Shown here: positions 36,301 through 51,300 of the stretch, in pieces
Layout of the letters: each line of letters starts with the position of its first letter
Position numbering within the stretch: position 1 is the stretch's first letter
Origin: Closterium sp. Naga37s-1
Lineage: Eukaryota; Streptophyta; Zygnematophyceae; Desmidiales; Closteriaceae
Assembly (NCBI GenBank): GCA_947471745.1
Contig: CANJKZ010001026.1
Coordinates: forward strand, 32,501-96,500
Reading direction: 5' to 3'
Length of the DNA stretch: 64,000 nt
Translations under genes and position numbers: made by a program
The notes under the pieces: model-generated
The model's database searches: none
Told to the model about the DNA's origin: nothing
The model's input: the letters and a program-made list of their open reading frames with translations, nothing else

Positions 36301-39300
36301 TATCCCGTGCACTGAGTGTTTATCCCGTGCACTGAGTGTTTATCCCGTGCACTGAGTGTTTATCCCGTGCACTGAGTGTTTATCCCGTGCACTGTGTGTT
36401 TATCCCGTGCACTGAGTGTTTATCCCGTGCACTGAGTGTTTATCCCGTGCACTGAGTGTTTATCCCGTGCACTGTGTGTTTATCCCGTGCACTGTGTGTT
36501 TATCCCGTGCACTGTGTGTTTATCCCGTGCACTGTGTGTTTATCCCGTGCACTGACTGTTTATCCCGTGCACTGAGTGTTTATCCCGTGCACTGTGTGTT
36601 TATCCCGTGCACTGTGTGTTTATCCCGTGCACTGTGTGTTTATCCCGTGCACTGTGTGTTTATCCCGTGCACTGTGTGTTTATCCCGTGCACTGTGTGTT
36701 TAGCCCGTGCACTGTGTGTTTATCCCGTGCACTGTGTGTTTAGACCGTGCACTGTGTGTTTATCCCGTGCACTGAGTGTTTATCCCGTGCACTGAGTGTT
36801 TATCCCGTGCACTGAGTGTTTATCCCGTGCACTGTGTGTTTATCCCGTGCACTGAGTGTTTATCCCGTGCACTGTGTGTTTATCCCGTGCACTGTGTGTT
36901 TATCCCGTGCACTGTGTGTTTATCCCGTGCACTGTGTGTTTATCCCGTGCACTGTGTGTTTATCCCGTGCACTGTGTGTTTATCCCGTGCACTGCGTGTT
37001 TATCTCGTGCACTGTGTGTTTAGCCCGTGCACTGAGTGTTTATCCCGTGCACTGAGTGTTTATCCCGTGCACTGTGTGTTTATCCCGTGCACTGTGTGTT
37101 TATCCCGTGCACTGTGTGTTTATCCCGTGCACTGACTGTTTATCCCGTGCACTGAGTGTTTATCCCGTGCACTGTGTGTTTATCCCGTGCACTGTGTGTT
37201 TATCCCGTGCACTGTGTGTTTATCCCGTGCACTGTGTGTTTAGCCCGTGCACTGTGTGTTTATCCCGTGCACTGTGTGTTTAGCCCGTGCACTGTGTGTT
37301 TATCCTGTGCACTGAGTGTTTATCCCGTGCACTGAGTGTTTATCCCGTGCACTGAGTGTTTATCCCGTGCACTGTGTGTTTATCCCGTGCACTGAGTGTT
37401 TATCCCGTGCACTGTGTGTTTATCCCGTGCACTGTGTGTTTATCCCGTGCACTGTGTGTTTATCCCGTGCACTGTGTGTTTATCCCGTGCACTGTGTGTT
37501 TATCCCGTGCACTGTGTGTTTATCCCGTGCACTGTGTGTTTATCCCGTGCACTGTGTGTTTATCCCGTGCACTGAGTGTTTATCCCGTGCACTGAGTGTT
37601 TATCCCGTGCACTGTGTGTTTATCCCGTGCACTGTGTGTTTATCCCGTGCACTGACTGTTTATCCCGTGCACTGAGTGTTTATCCCGTGCACTGTGTGTT
37701 TATCCCGTGCACTGTGTGTTTATCCCGTGCACTGTGTGTTTATCCCGTGCACTGTGTGTTTATCCCGTGCACTGTGTGTTTATCCCGTGCACTGTGTGTT
37801 TAGCCCGTGCACTGTGTGTTTATCCCGTGCACTGTGTGTTTAGCCCGTGCACTGTGTGTTTATCCCGTGCACTGAGTGTTTATCCCGTGCACTGAGTGTT
37901 TATCCCGTGCACTGAGTGTTTATCCCGTGCACTGTGTGTTTATCCCGTGCACTGAGTGTTTATCCCGTGCACTGTGTGTTTATCCCGTGCACTGTGTGTT
38001 TAGCCCGTGCACTGTGTGTTTATCCCGTGCACTGAGTGTTTATCCCGTGCACTGAGTGTTTATCCCGTGCACTGAGTGTTTATCCCGTGCACTGTGTGTT
38101 TATCCCGTGCACTGAGTGTTTATCCCGTGCACTGTGTGTTTATCCCGTGCACTGTGTGTTTATCCCGTGCACTGTGTGTTTATCCCGTGCACTGTGTGTT
38201 TATCCCGTGCACTGTGTGTTTATCCCGTGCACTGACTGTTTATCCCGTGCACTGAGTGTTTATCCCGTGCACTGTGTGTTTATCCCGTGCACTGTGTGTT
38301 TATCCCGTGCACTGTGTGTTTATCCCGTGCACTGTGTGTTTATCCCGTGCACTGTGTGTTTATCCCGTGCACTGTGTGTTTAGCCCGTGCACTGTGTGTT
38401 TATCCCGTGCACTGTGTGTTTAGCCCGTGCACTGTGTGTTTATCCCGTGCACTGAGTGTTTATCCCGTGCACTGAGTGTTTATCCCGTGCACTGAGTGTT
38501 TATCCCGTGCACTGTGTGTTTATCCCGTGCACTGAGTGTTTATCCCGTGCACTGTGTGTTTATCCCGTGCACTGTGTGTTTATCCCGTGCACTGTGTGTT
38601 TATCCCGTGCACTGTGTGTTTATCCCGTGCACTGTGTGTTTATCCCGTGCACTGTGTGTTTATCCCGTGCACTGTGTGTTTATCCCGTGCACTGTGTGTT
38701 TAGCCCGTGCACTGTGTGTTTATCCCGTGCACTGTGTGTTTATCCCGTGCACTGTGTGTTTATCCCGTGCACTGAGTGTTTAGCCCGTGCACTGTGTGTT
38801 TATCCCGTGCACTGTGTGTTTATCCCGTGCACTGTGTGTTTATCCCGTGCACTGAGTGTTTATCCCGTGCACTGTGTGTTTATCCCGTGCACTGTGTGTT
38901 TATCCCGTGCACTGTGTGTTTAGCCCGTGCACTGTGTGTTTAGCCTGTGCACTGTGTGTTTAGCCCGTGCACTGTGTGTTTAGCCCGTGCACTGTGTGTT
39001 TAGCCCGTGCACTGTGTGTTTAGCCCGTGCACTGTGTGTTTATCCCGTGCACTGTGTGTTTAACCCGTGCACTGTGTGTTTAGCCCGTGCACTGTGTGTT
39101 TTATCCCGTGCACTGTGTGTTTAGCCCGTGCACTGTGTGTTTAGCCCGTGCACTGTGTGTTTAGCCCGTGCACTGTGTGTTTAGCCCGTTGCACTGTGTG
39201 TTTAGCCCGTGCACTGTGTGTTTAGCCCGTGCACTGTGTGTTTAGCCCGTGCATTATGTGTTTAGCCCGTGCACTGTGTGTTTAGCCCGTGCACTGTGTG

Positions 39301-42300
39301 TTTATCCCGTGCACTGTGTGTTTAGCCCGTGCACTGTGTGTTTTAGCCCGTGCACTGTGTGTTTATCCCGTGCACTGTGTGTTTAGCCCGTGCACTGTGT
39401 GTTTAGCCCGTGCACTGTGTGTTTAGCCCGTGCACTGTGTGTTTAGCCCGTGCACTGTGTGTTTAGCCCGTGCACTGTGTGTTTAGCCCGTGCACTGTGT
39501 TTTTATCCCGTGCACTGTGTGTTTAGCCCGTGCACTGTGTGTTTAGCCCGTGCACTGTGTGTTTAGCCCGTGTACTGTGTGTTTAGCCCGTGCACTGTGT
39601 GTTTAGCCCGTGCACTGTGTGTTTAGCCCGTGCACTGTGTGTTTAGCCCGTGCACTGTGTGTTTAGCCCGTGCACTGTGTGTTTATCCCGTGCACTGTGT
39701 GTTTATCCCGTGCACTGTGTGTTTAGCCCGTGCACTGTGTGTTTAGCCCGTGCACTGTGTGTTTTAGCCCGTGCACTGTGTGTTTAGCCCGTGCACTGTG
39801 TGTTTAGCCCGTGCACTGTGTGTTTAGCCCGTGCACTGTGTGTTTAGCCCGTGCACTGTGTGTTTAGCCCGTGCACTGTGTGTTTAGCCCGTGCACTGTG
39901 TGTTTAGCCCGTGCACTGTGTGTTTAGCCCGTGCACTGTGTGTTTAGCCCGTGCACTGTGTGTTTAGCCCGTGCACTGTGTGTTTAGCCCGTGCACTGTG
40001 TGTTTAGCCCGTGCACTGTGTGTTTATCCCGTGCACTGTGTGTTTAGCCCGTGCACTGTGTGTTTATCCCGTGCACTGAGTGTTTATCCCGTGCACTGAG
40101 TGTTTATCCCGTGCACTGAGTGTTTATCCCGTGCACTGTGTGTTTAGCCCGTGCACTGTGTGTTTATCCCGTGCACTGTGTGTTTATCCCGTGCACTGTG
40201 TGTTTAGCCCGTGCACTGTGTGTTTAGCCCGTGCACTGTGTGTTTAGCCCGTGCACTGTGTGTTTAGCCCGTGCACTGTGTGTTTAGCCCGTGCACTGTG
40301 TGTTTATCCCGTGCACTGTGTGTTTAGCCCGTGCACTGTGTGTTTATCCCGTGCACTGAGTGTTTATCCCGTGCACTGAGTGTTTATCCCGTGCACTGTG
40401 TGTTTAGCCCGTGCACTGTGTGTTTATCCCGTGCACTGAGTGTTTATCCCGTGCACTGAGTGTTTATCCCGTGCACTGAGTGTTTATCCCGTGCACTGTG
40501 TGTTTAGCCCGTGCACTGAGTGTTTATCCCGTGCACTGTGTGTTTAGCCCGTGCACTGAGTGTTTATCCCGTGCACTGAGTGTTTATCCCGTGCACTGAG
40601 TGTTTATCCCGTGCACTGAGTGTTTATCCCGTGCACTGAGTGTTTATCCCGTGCACTGAGTGTTTATCCCGTGCACTGTGTGTTTATCCCGTGCACTGAG
40701 TGTTTATCCCGTGCACTGAGTGTTTATCCCGTGCACTGAGTGTTTATCCCGTGCACTGAGTGTTTATCCCGTGCACTGAGTGTTTATCCCGTGCACTGAG
40801 TGTTTATCCCGTGCACTGAGTGTTTATCCCGTGCACTGTGTGTTTATCCCGTGCACTGAGTGTTTATCCCGTGCACTGAGTGTTTATCCCGTGCACTGAG
40901 TGTTTATCCCGTGCACTGTGTGTTTATCCCGTGCACTGTGTGTTTATCCCGTGCACTGTGTGTTTATCCCGTGCACTGTGTGTTTATCCCGTGCACTGAC
41001 TGTTTATCCCGTGCACTGAGTGTTTATCCCGTGCACTGTGTGTTTATCCCGTGCACTGTGTGTTTATCCCGTGCACTGTGTGTTTATCCCGTGCACTGTG
41101 TGTTTATCCCGTGCACTGTGTGTTTATCCCGTGCACTGTGTGTTTAGCCCGTGCACTGTGTGTTTATCCCGTGCACTGTGTGTTTAGCCCGTGCACTGTG
41201 TGTTTATCCCGTGCACTGTGTGTTTATCCCGTGCACTGTGTGTTTATCCCGTGCACTGAGTGTTTATCCCGTGCACTGTGTGTTTAGCCCGTGCACTGAG
41301 TGTTTATCCCGTGCACTGTGTGTTTAGCCCGTGCACTGAGTGTTTATCCCGTGCACTGAGTGTTTATCCCGTGCACTGAGTGTTTATCCCGTGCACTGAG
41401 TGTTTATCCCGTGCACTGAGTGTTTATCCCGTGCACTGAGTGTTTATCCCGTGCACTGTGTGTTTATCCCGTGCACTGAGTGTTTATCCCGTGCACTGAG
41501 TGTTTATCCCGTGCACTGAGTGTTTATCCCGTGCACTGAGTGTTTATCCCGTGCACTGAGTGTTTATTCCCGTGCACTGAGTGTTTATCCCGTGCACTGA
41601 GTGTTTATCCCGTGCACTGTGTGTTTATCCCGTGCACTGAGTGTTTATCCCGTGCACTGAGTGTTTATCCCGTGCACTGAGTGTTTATCCCGTGCACTGT
41701 GTGTTTATCCCGTGCACTGTGTGTTTATCCCGTGCACTGTGTGTTTATCCCGTGCACTGTGTGTTTATCCCGTGCACTGACTGTTTATCCCGTGCACTGA
41801 GTGTTTATCCCGTGCACTGTGTGTTTATCCCGTGCACTGTGTGTTTATCCCGTGCACTGTGTGTTTATCCCGTGCACTGTGTGTTTATCCCGTGCACTGT
41901 GTGTTTATCCCGTGCACTGTGTGTTTAGCCCGTGCACTGTGTGTTTATCCCGTGCACTGTGTGTTTAGCCCGTGCACTGTGTGTTTATCCCGTGCACTGA
42001 GTGTTTATCCCGTGCACTGAGTGTTTATCCCGTGCACTGAGTGTTTATCCCGTGCACTGTGTGTTTATCCCGTGCACTGAGTGTTTATCCCGTGCACTGT
42101 GTGTTTATCCCGTGCACTGTGTGTTTATCCCGTGCACTGTGTGTTTATCCCGTGCACTGTGTGTTTATCCCGTGCACTGTGTGTTTATCCCGTGCACTGT
42201 GTGTTTATCCCGTGCACTGCGTGTTTATCTCGTGCACTGTGTGTTTAGCCCGTGCACTGTGTGTTTATCCCGTGCACTGAGTGTTTATCCCGTGCACTGA

Positions 42301-45300
42301 GTGTTTATCCCGTGCACTGTGTGTTTATCCCGTGCACTGTGTGTTTATCCCGTGCACTGACTGTTTATCCCGTGCACTGAGTGTTTATCCCGTGCACTGT
42401 GTGTTTATCCCGTGCACTGTGTGTTTATCCCGTGCACTGTGTGTTTATCCCGTGCACTGTGTGTTTATCCCGTGCACTGTGTGTTTATCCCGTGCACTGT
42501 GTGTTTAGCCCGTGCACTGTGTGTTTATCCCGTGCACTGTGTGTTTAGCCCGTGCACTGTGTGTTTATCCCGTGCACTGAGTGTTTATCCCGTGCACTGA
42601 GTGTTTATCCCGTGCACTGAGTGTTTATCCCGTGCACTGTGTGTTTATCCCGTGCACTGAGTGTTTATCCCGTGCACTGTGTGTTTATCCCGTGCACTGT
42701 GTGTTTATCCCGTGCACTGTGTGTTTATCCCGTGCACTGTGTGTTTATCCCGTGCACTGTGTGTTTATCCCGTGCACTGTGTGTTTATCCCGTGCACTGC
42801 GTGTTTATCTCGTGCACTGTGTGTTTAGCCCGTGCACTGTGTGTTTATCCCGTGCACTGAGTGTTTATCCCGTGCACTGAGTGTTTATCCCGTGCACTGT
42901 GTGTTTATCCCGTGCCTGTGTGTTTATCCCGTGCACTGTGTGTTTATCCCGTGCACTGTGTGTTTATCCCGTGCACTGTGTGTTTTATCCGTGCACTGTG
43001 TGTTTATCCCGTGCACTGTGTGTTTATCCCGTGCACTGTGTGTTTATCCCGTGCACTGTGTGTTTATCCCGTGCACTGTGTGTTTATCCCGTGCACTGTG
43101 TGTTTATCCCGTGCACTGTGTGTTTAGCCCGTGCACTGTGTGTTTATCCCGTGCACTGAGTGTTTATCCCGTGCACTGAGTGTTTATCCCGTGCACTGTG
43201 TGTTTATCCCGTGCACTGTGTGTTTAGCCCGTGCACTGTGTGTTTATCCCGTGCACTGTGTGTTTAGCCCGTGCACTGTGTGTTTAGCCCGTGCACTGTG
43301 TGTTTAGCCCGTGCACTGTGTGTTTAGCCCGTGCACTGTGTGTTTAGCCCGTGCACTGTGTGTTTAGCCCGTGCACTGTGTGTTTAGCCCGTGCATTATG
43401 TGTTTAGCCCGTGCACTGTGTGTTTAGCCCGTGCACTGTGTGTTTATCCCGTGCACTGTGTGTTTAGCCCGTGCACTGTGTGTTTAGCCCGTGCACTGTG
43501 TGTTTATCCCGTGCACTGTGTGTTTAGCCCGTGCACTGTGTGTTTAGCCCGTGCACTGTGTGTTTAGCCCGTGCACTGTGTGTTTAGCCCGTGCACTGTG
43601 TGTTTAGCCCGTGCACTGTGTGTTTAGCCCGTGCACTGTGTTTTTATCCCGTGCACTGTGTGTTTAGCCCGTGCACTGTGTGTTTAGCCCGTGCACTGTG
43701 TGTTTAGCCCGTGTACTGTGTGTTTAGCCCGTGCACTGTGTGTTTAGCCCGTGCACTGTGTGTTTAGCCCGTGCACTGTGTGTTTAGCCCGTGCACTGTG
43801 TGTTTAGCCCGTGCACTGTGTGTTTATCCCGTGCACTGTGTGTTTATCCCGTGCACTGTGTGTTTAGCCCGTGCACTGTGTGGTTTAGCCCGTGCACTGT
43901 GTGTTTAGCCCGTGCACTGTGTGTTTAGCCCGTGCACTGTGTGTTTAGCCCGTGCACTGTGTGTTTAGCCCGTGCACTGTGTGTTTAGCCCGTGCACTGT
44001 GTGTTTAGCCCGTGCACTGTGTGTTTAGCCCGTGCACTGTGTGGTTTAGCCCGTGCACTGTGTGGTTTAGCCCGTGCACTGTGTGTTTAGCCCGTGCACT
44101 GTGTGTTTAGCCCGTGCACTGTGTGTTTAGCCCGTGCACTGTGTGTTTATCCCGTGCACTGTGTGTTTAGCCCGTGCACTGTGTGTTTATCCCGTGCACT
44201 GAGTGTTTATCCCGTGCACTGAGTGTTTATCCCGTGCACTGAGTGTTTATCCCGTGCACTGTGTGTTTAGCCCGTGCACTGTGTGTTTATCCCGTGCACT
44301 GTGTGTTTATCCCGTGCACTGTGTGTTTAGCCCGTGCACTGTGTGTTTAGCCCGTGCACTGTGTGTTTAGCCCGTGCACTGTGTGTTTAGCCCGTGCACT
44401 GTGTGTTTATCCCGTGCACTGTGTGTTTAGCCCGTGCACTGTGTGTTTATCCCGTGCACTGTGTGTTTATCCCGTGCACTGAGTGTTTATCCCGTGCACT
44501 GTGTGTTTAGCCCGTGCACTGTGTGTTTATCCCGTGCACTGAGTGTTTATCCCGTGCACTGAGTGTTTATCCCGTGCACTGAGTGTTTATCCCGTGCACT
44601 GTAGTGTTTATCCCGTGCACTGATGTGTTTATCCCGTGCACTGAGTGTTTATCCCGTGCACTGAGTGTTTATCCCGTGCACTGAGTGTTTATCCCGTGCA
44701 CTGAGTGTTTATCCCGTGCACTGAGTGTTTATCCCGTGCACTGGTGTTTATCCCGTGCACTGAGTGTTTATCCCGTGCACTGAGTGTTTATCCCGTGCAC
44801 TGAGTGTTTATCCCGTGCACTGAGTGTTTATCCCGTGCACTGAGTGTTTATCCCGTGCACTGAGTGTTTATCCCGTGCACTGAGTGTTTATCCCGTGCAC
44901 TGTGTGTTTATCCCGTGCACTGAGTGTTTTATCCCGTGCACTGAGTGTTTATCCCGTGCACTGAGTGTTTATCCCGTGCACTGTGTGTTTATCCCGTGCA
45001 CTGTGTGTTTATCCCGTGCACTGTGTGTTTATCCCGTGCACTGTGTGTTTATCCCGTGCACTGACTGTTTATCCCGTGCACTGAGTGTTTATCCCGTGCA
45101 CTGTGTGTTTATCCCGTGCACTGTGTGTTTATCCCGTGCACTGTGTGTTTATCCCGTGCACTGTGTGTTTATCCCGTGCACTGTGTGTTTATCCCGTGCA
45201 CTGTGTGTTTAGCCCGTGCACTGTGTGTTTATCCCGTGCACTGTGTGTTTAGCCCGTGCAACTGTGTGTTTATCCCGTGCACTGTGTGTTTATCCCGTGC

Positions 45301-48300
45301 ACTGTGTGTTTATCCCGTGCACTGAGTGTTTATCCCGTGCACTGTGTGTTTAGCCCGTGCACTGAGTGTTTATCCCGTGCACTGTGTGTTTAGCCCGTGC
45401 ACTGAGTGTTTATCCCGTGCACTGAGTGTTTATCCCGTGCACTGAGTGTTTATCCCGTGCACTGAGTGTTTATCCCGTGCACTGAGTGTTTATCCCGTGC
45501 ACTGAGTGTTTATCCCGTGCACTGTGTGTTTATCCCGTGCACTGAGTGTTTATCCCGTGCACTGAGTGTTTATCCCGTGCACTGAGTGTTTATCCCGTGC
45601 ACTGAGTGTTTATCCCGTGCACTGAGTGTTTATCCCGTGCACTGAGTGTTTATCCCGTGCACTGAGTGTTTATCCCGTGCACTGTGTGTTTATCCCGTGC
45701 ACTGAGTGTTTATCCCGTGCACTGAGTGTTTATCCCGTGCACTGAGTGTTTATCCCGTGCACTGTGTGTTTATCCCGTGCACTGTGTGTTTATCCCGTGC
45801 ACTGTGTGTTTATCCCGTGCACTGTGTGTTTATCCCGTGCACTGACTGTTTATCCCGTGCACTGAGGTGGTTTATCCCGTGCACTGTGTGTTTATCCCGG
45901 CACTGTGTGTTTATCCCGTGCACTGTGTGTTTATCCCGTGCACTGTGTGTTTATCCCGTGCACATGTGTGTTTATCCCGTGCACTGTGTGTTTAGCCCGT
46001 GCACTGTGTGTTTATCCCGTGCACTGTGTGTTTAGCCCGTGCACTGTGTGTTTATCCCGTGCACTGAGTGTTTATCCCGTGCACTGAGTGTTTATTCCCT
46101 TGCACTGAGTGTTTATCCCGTGCACTGTGTGGTTTATCCCGTGCACTGAGTGTTTATCCCGTGCACTGTGTGTTTATCCCGTGCACTGAGTGTTATCCCG
46201 TGCACTGTGTGTTTATCCCGTGCACTGAGTGTTTATCCCGTTGCACTGAGTGTTTATCCCGTGCACTGAGTGTTTATTCCCGTGCACTGTGTGTTTATCC
46301 CGTGCACTGTGTGTTTATCCCGTGCACTGTGTGTTTATCCCGTGCACTGTGTGTTTATCCCGTGCACTGACTGTTTATCCCGTGCACTGAGTGTTTATCC
46401 CGTGCACTGTGTGTTTATCCCGTGCACTGTGTGTTTATCCCGTGCACTGTGTGTTTATCCCGTGCACTGTGTGTTTATCCCGTGCACTGTGTGTTTATCC
46501 CGTGCACTGTGTGTTTAGCCCGTGCACTGTGTGTTTATCCCGTGCACTGTGTGTTTAGCCCGTGCACTGTGTGTTTATCCCGTGCACTGAGTGTTTATCC
46601 CGTGCACTGAGTGTTTATCCCGTGCACTGAGTGTTTATCCCGTGCACTGTGTGTTTATCCCGTGCACTGAGTGTTTATCCCGTGCACTGTGTGTTTATCC
46701 CGTGCACTGTGTGTTTATCCCGTGCACTGTGTGTTTATCCCGTGCACTGTGTGTTTATCCCGTGCACTGTGTGTTTATCCCGTGCACTGTGTGTTTATCC
46801 CGTGCACTGCGTGTTTATCTCGTGCACTGTGTGTTTAGCCCGTGCACTGTGTGTTTATCCCGTGCACTGAGTGTTTATCCCGTGCACTGAGTGTTTATCC
46901 CGTGCACTGTGTGTTTATCCCGTGCACTGTGTGTTTATCCCGTGCACTGTGTGTTTATCCCGTGCACTGTGTGTTTATCCCGTGCACTGACTGTTTATCC
47001 CGTGCACTGAGTGTTTATCCCGTGCACTGAGTGTTTATCCCGTGCACTGAGTGTTTATCCCGTGCACTGAGTGTTTATCCCGTGCACTGAGTGTTTATCC
47101 CGTGCACTGAGTGTTTATCCCGTGCACTGAGTGTTTTATCCCGTGCACTGAGTGTTTATCCCGTGCACTGAGTGTTTATCCCGTGCACTGAGTGTTTATC
47201 CCGTGCACTGAGTGTTTATCCCGTGCACTGAGTGTTTATCCCGTGCACTGTGTGTTTATCCCGTGCACTGTGTGTTTATCCCGTGCACTGAGTGTTTATC
47301 CCGTGCACTGAGTGTTTATCCCGTGCACTGAGTGTTTATCCCGTGCACTGTGTGTTTATCCCGTGCACTGTGTGTTTATCCACGTGCCACTGTGTGTTTA
47401 TCCCGTGCACGTGTGTTTATCCCGTGCACTGACTGTTTATCCCGTGCACTGAGTGTTTATCCCGTGCACTGTGTGTTTATCCCCGTGCACTGTGTGTTTA
47501 TCCCGTGCACTGTGTGTTTATCCCGTGCACTGTGTGTTTATCCCGTGCACTGTGTGTTTATCCCGTGCACTGTGTGTTTAGCCCGTGCACTGTGTGTTTA
47601 TCCCGTGCACTGTGTGTTTAGCCCGTGCACTGTGTGTTTATCCCGTGCACTGTGTGTTTATCCCGTGCACTGTGTGTTTATCCCGTGCACTGAGTGTTTA
47701 TCCCGTGCACTGTGTGTTTATCCCGTGCACTGAGTGTTTATCCCGTGCACTGTGTGTTTAGCCCGTGCACTGAGTGTTTATCCCGTGCACTGAGTGTTTA
47801 TCCCGTGCACTGAGTGTTTATCCCGTGCACTGAGTGTTTATCCCGTGCACTGAGTGTTTATCCCGTGCACTGAGTGTTTATCCCGTGCACTGTGTGTTTA
47901 TCCCGTGCACTGAGTGTTTATCCCGTGCACTGAGTGTTTATCCCGTGCACTGAGTGTTTATCCCGTGCACTGAGTGTTTATCCCGTGCACTGAGTGTTTA
48001 TCCCGTGCACTGAGTGTTTATCCCGTGCACTGAGTGTTTATCCCGTGCACTGTGTGTTTATCCCGTGCACTGAGTGTTTATCCCGTGCACTGAGTGTTTA
48101 TCCCGTGCACTGAGTGTTTATCTCCGTGCACTGTGTGTTTATCCCGTGCACTGTGTGTTTATCCCGTGCACTGTGTGTTTATCCCGTGCACTGTGTGTTT
48201 ATCCCGTGCACTGACTGTTTATCCCGTGCACTGAGTGTTTATCCCGTGCACTGTGTGTTTATCCCGTGCACTGGTGTGTTTATCCCGTGCACTGTGTGTT

Positions 48301-51300
48301 TATCCCGTGCACTGTGTGTTTATCCCGTGCACTGTGTGTTTATCCCGTGCACTGTGTGTTTAGCCCGTGCACTGTGTGTTTATCCCGTGCACTGTGTGTT
48401 TAGCCCGTGCACTGTGTGTTTATCCCGTGCACTGAGTGTTTATCCCGTGCACTGAGTGTTTATCCCTTGCACTGAGTGTTTATCCCGTGCACTGTGTGTT
48501 TATCCCGTGCACTGAGTTGTTTATCCCGTGCACTGTGTGTTTATTCCCGTGCACTGAGTGTTATCCCGTGCACTGTGTGTTTATCCCGTGCACTGAGTGT
48601 TTATCCCGTGCACTGAGTGTTTATCCCGTGCACTGAGTGTTTATCCCGTGCACTGTGTGTTTATCCCGTGCACTGTGTGTTTATCCCGTGCACTGTGTGT
48701 TTATCCCGTGCACTGTGTGTTTATCCCGTGCACTGACTGTTTATCCCGTGCACTGAGTGTTTATCCCGTGCACTGTGTGTTTATCCCGTGCACTGTGTGT
48801 TATCCCGTGCACTGTGTGTTTATCCCGTGCACTGTGTGTTTATCCCGTGCACTGTGTGTTTATTCCCGTGCACTGTGTGTTTAGCCCGTGCACTGTGTGT
48901 TTATCCCGTGCACTGTGTGTTTAGCCCGTGCACTGTGTGTTATCCCGTGCACTGTGTGTTTATCCCGTGCACTGAGTGTTTATCCCGTGCACTGAGTGTT
49001 TATCCCGTGCACTGAGTGTTTATCCCGTGCACTGTGTGTTTATCCCGTGCACTGAGTGTTTATCCCGTGCACTGTGTGTTTATCCCGTGCACTGTGTGTT
49101 TATCCCGTGCACTGTGTGTTTATCCCGTGCACTGTGTGTTTATCCCGTGCACTGTGTGTTTATCCCGTGCACTGTGTGTTTATCCCGTGCACTGTGTGTT
49201 TATCCCGTGCACTGTGTGTTTATCCCGTGCACTGTGTGTTTATCCCGTGCACTGAGTGTTTATCCCGTGCACTGAGTGTTTATCCCGTGCACTGTGTGTT
49301 TATCCCGTGCACTGTGTGTTTATCCCGTGCACTGTGTGTTTATCCCGTGCACTGTGTGTTTATCCCGTGCACTGTGTGTTTATCCCGTGCACTGTGTGTT
49401 TATCCCGTGCACTGTGTGTTTATCCCGTGCACTGTGTGTTTATCCCGTGCACTGTGTGTTTATCCCGTGCACTGTGTGTTTATCCCGTGCACTGTGGTTT
49501 ATCCCGTGCACATGTGGGTTTAGCCCGTGCACTGTGTGTTTATCCTCGTGCACTGTGTGTTTAGGCCCGGCACTGTGTGTTTATCCCGTGCACTGAGTGT
49601 TTATCCCGTGCACTGAGTGTTTATCCCGTGCACTGTGTGTTTATCCGTGCACTGTGTGTTTATCCCGTGCACTGTGTGTATCCCGTTGCACTGTGTGGTT
49701 ACCCGTGCACTTGTGTGTTTATCCCGTGCACTGTGTGTTTATCCCGTGCACGTGTGTTTATCCGTGCACTGTGTGTTTATCCCGTGCACTGTGTGTTTAT
49801 CCCGTGCACTGTGTGTTTATCCCGTGCACTGTGTGTTTATCCCGTGCACTGTGTGTTAGCCCGTGACACTGTGGTGTTTATCCCGTGCACTGTGTGTTTA
49901 TCCCGTGCACTGTGTGTTTATCCCGTGCACTGTGTGTTTATCCCGTGCACTGTGTGTTTTATCCCGTGCACTGTGTGTTTATCCCGTGCACTGTGTGTTT
50001 ATCCCGTGCACTGTGTGTTTATCCCGTGCACTGTGTGTTTATCCCGTGCACTGTGTGTTTATCCCGTGCACTGAGTGTTTTATCCCGTGCACTGAGTGTT
50101 GTATCCCGTGCCGAGTGTTTATCCGTGCACTGAGTTTTATCCCGTCACTGTGTGTTTATCCCGTGCACTGCGTGTTTATCCCGTGCACTGAGGTTTATCC
50201 CGTGCACTGAGTGTTTATCCCGTGCACTGAGTGTTTATCCCGTGCACTGAGTGTTTATCCCGTTGCACTGAGTGGTTATCCCGTGCACTGAGTGTTTATC
50301 CCGTGCACTGTGTGTTTATCCCGTGCACTGTGTGTTTATCCCGTGCACTGTGTGTTTATCCCGTGCAACTGTGTGTTTATCCCGTGCACTGTGTGTTTAT
50401 CCCGTGCACTGTGTGTTTATCCCGTGCCTGTGTGTTATCCCTGCACTGTGTGTTTATCCCGTGCACTGTGTGTTTATCCCGTGCACTGTGTGTTTATCCG
50501 TGCACTGTGTGTTTATCCCGTGCACTGTGTGTTTAGCCCGTGCACTGTGTGTTTATCCCGTGCACTGTGTGTTTATCCCCGTGCACTGTGTGTTTATCCC
50601 GTGCACTGTGTGTTTATCCCGTGCACTGTGTGTTTATCCCGTGCACTGTGTGTTTATCCCGTGCACTGTGTGTTTATCCCGTGCACTGTGTGTTTATCCC
50701 GTGCACTGTGTGTTTATCCCGTGCACTGTGTGTTTATCCCGTGCACTGTGTGTTTATCCCGTGCACTGTGTGTTTATCCCGTGCACTGTGTGTTTATCCC
50801 GTGCACTGTGTGTTTATCCCGTGCACTGTGTGTTTATCCCGTGCACTGTGTGTTTATCCCGTGCACTGTGTGTTTATCCCGTGCACTGTGTGTTTATCCC
50901 GTGCACTGTGTGTTTATCCCGTGCACTGTGTGTTTATCCCGTGCACTGTGTGTTTATCCCGTGCACTGTGTGTTTATCCCGTGCACTGTGTGTTTATCCC
51001 GTGCACTGTGTGTTTATCCCGTGCACTGTGTGTTTATCCCGTGCACTGTGTGTTTATCCCGTGCACTGTGTGTTTATCCCGTGCACTGTGTGTTTATCCC
51101 GTGCACTGTGTGTTTATCCCGTGCACTGTGTGTTTATCCCGTGCACTGTGTGTTTATCCCGTGCACTGTGTGTTTATCCCGTGCACTGTGTGTTTATCCC
51201 GTGCACTGTGTGTTTATCCCGTGCACTGTGTGTTTATCCCGTGCACTGTGTGTTTATCCCGTGCACTGTGTGTTTATCCCGTGCACTGTGTGTTTATCCC

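Noticed and set aside
30309-50530. Many 60-160-codon CVYPVHC-type frames in the rest of satellite 2
   Set aside because: Same repeat artefact, ended wherever a TTTAG unit supplies a stop.
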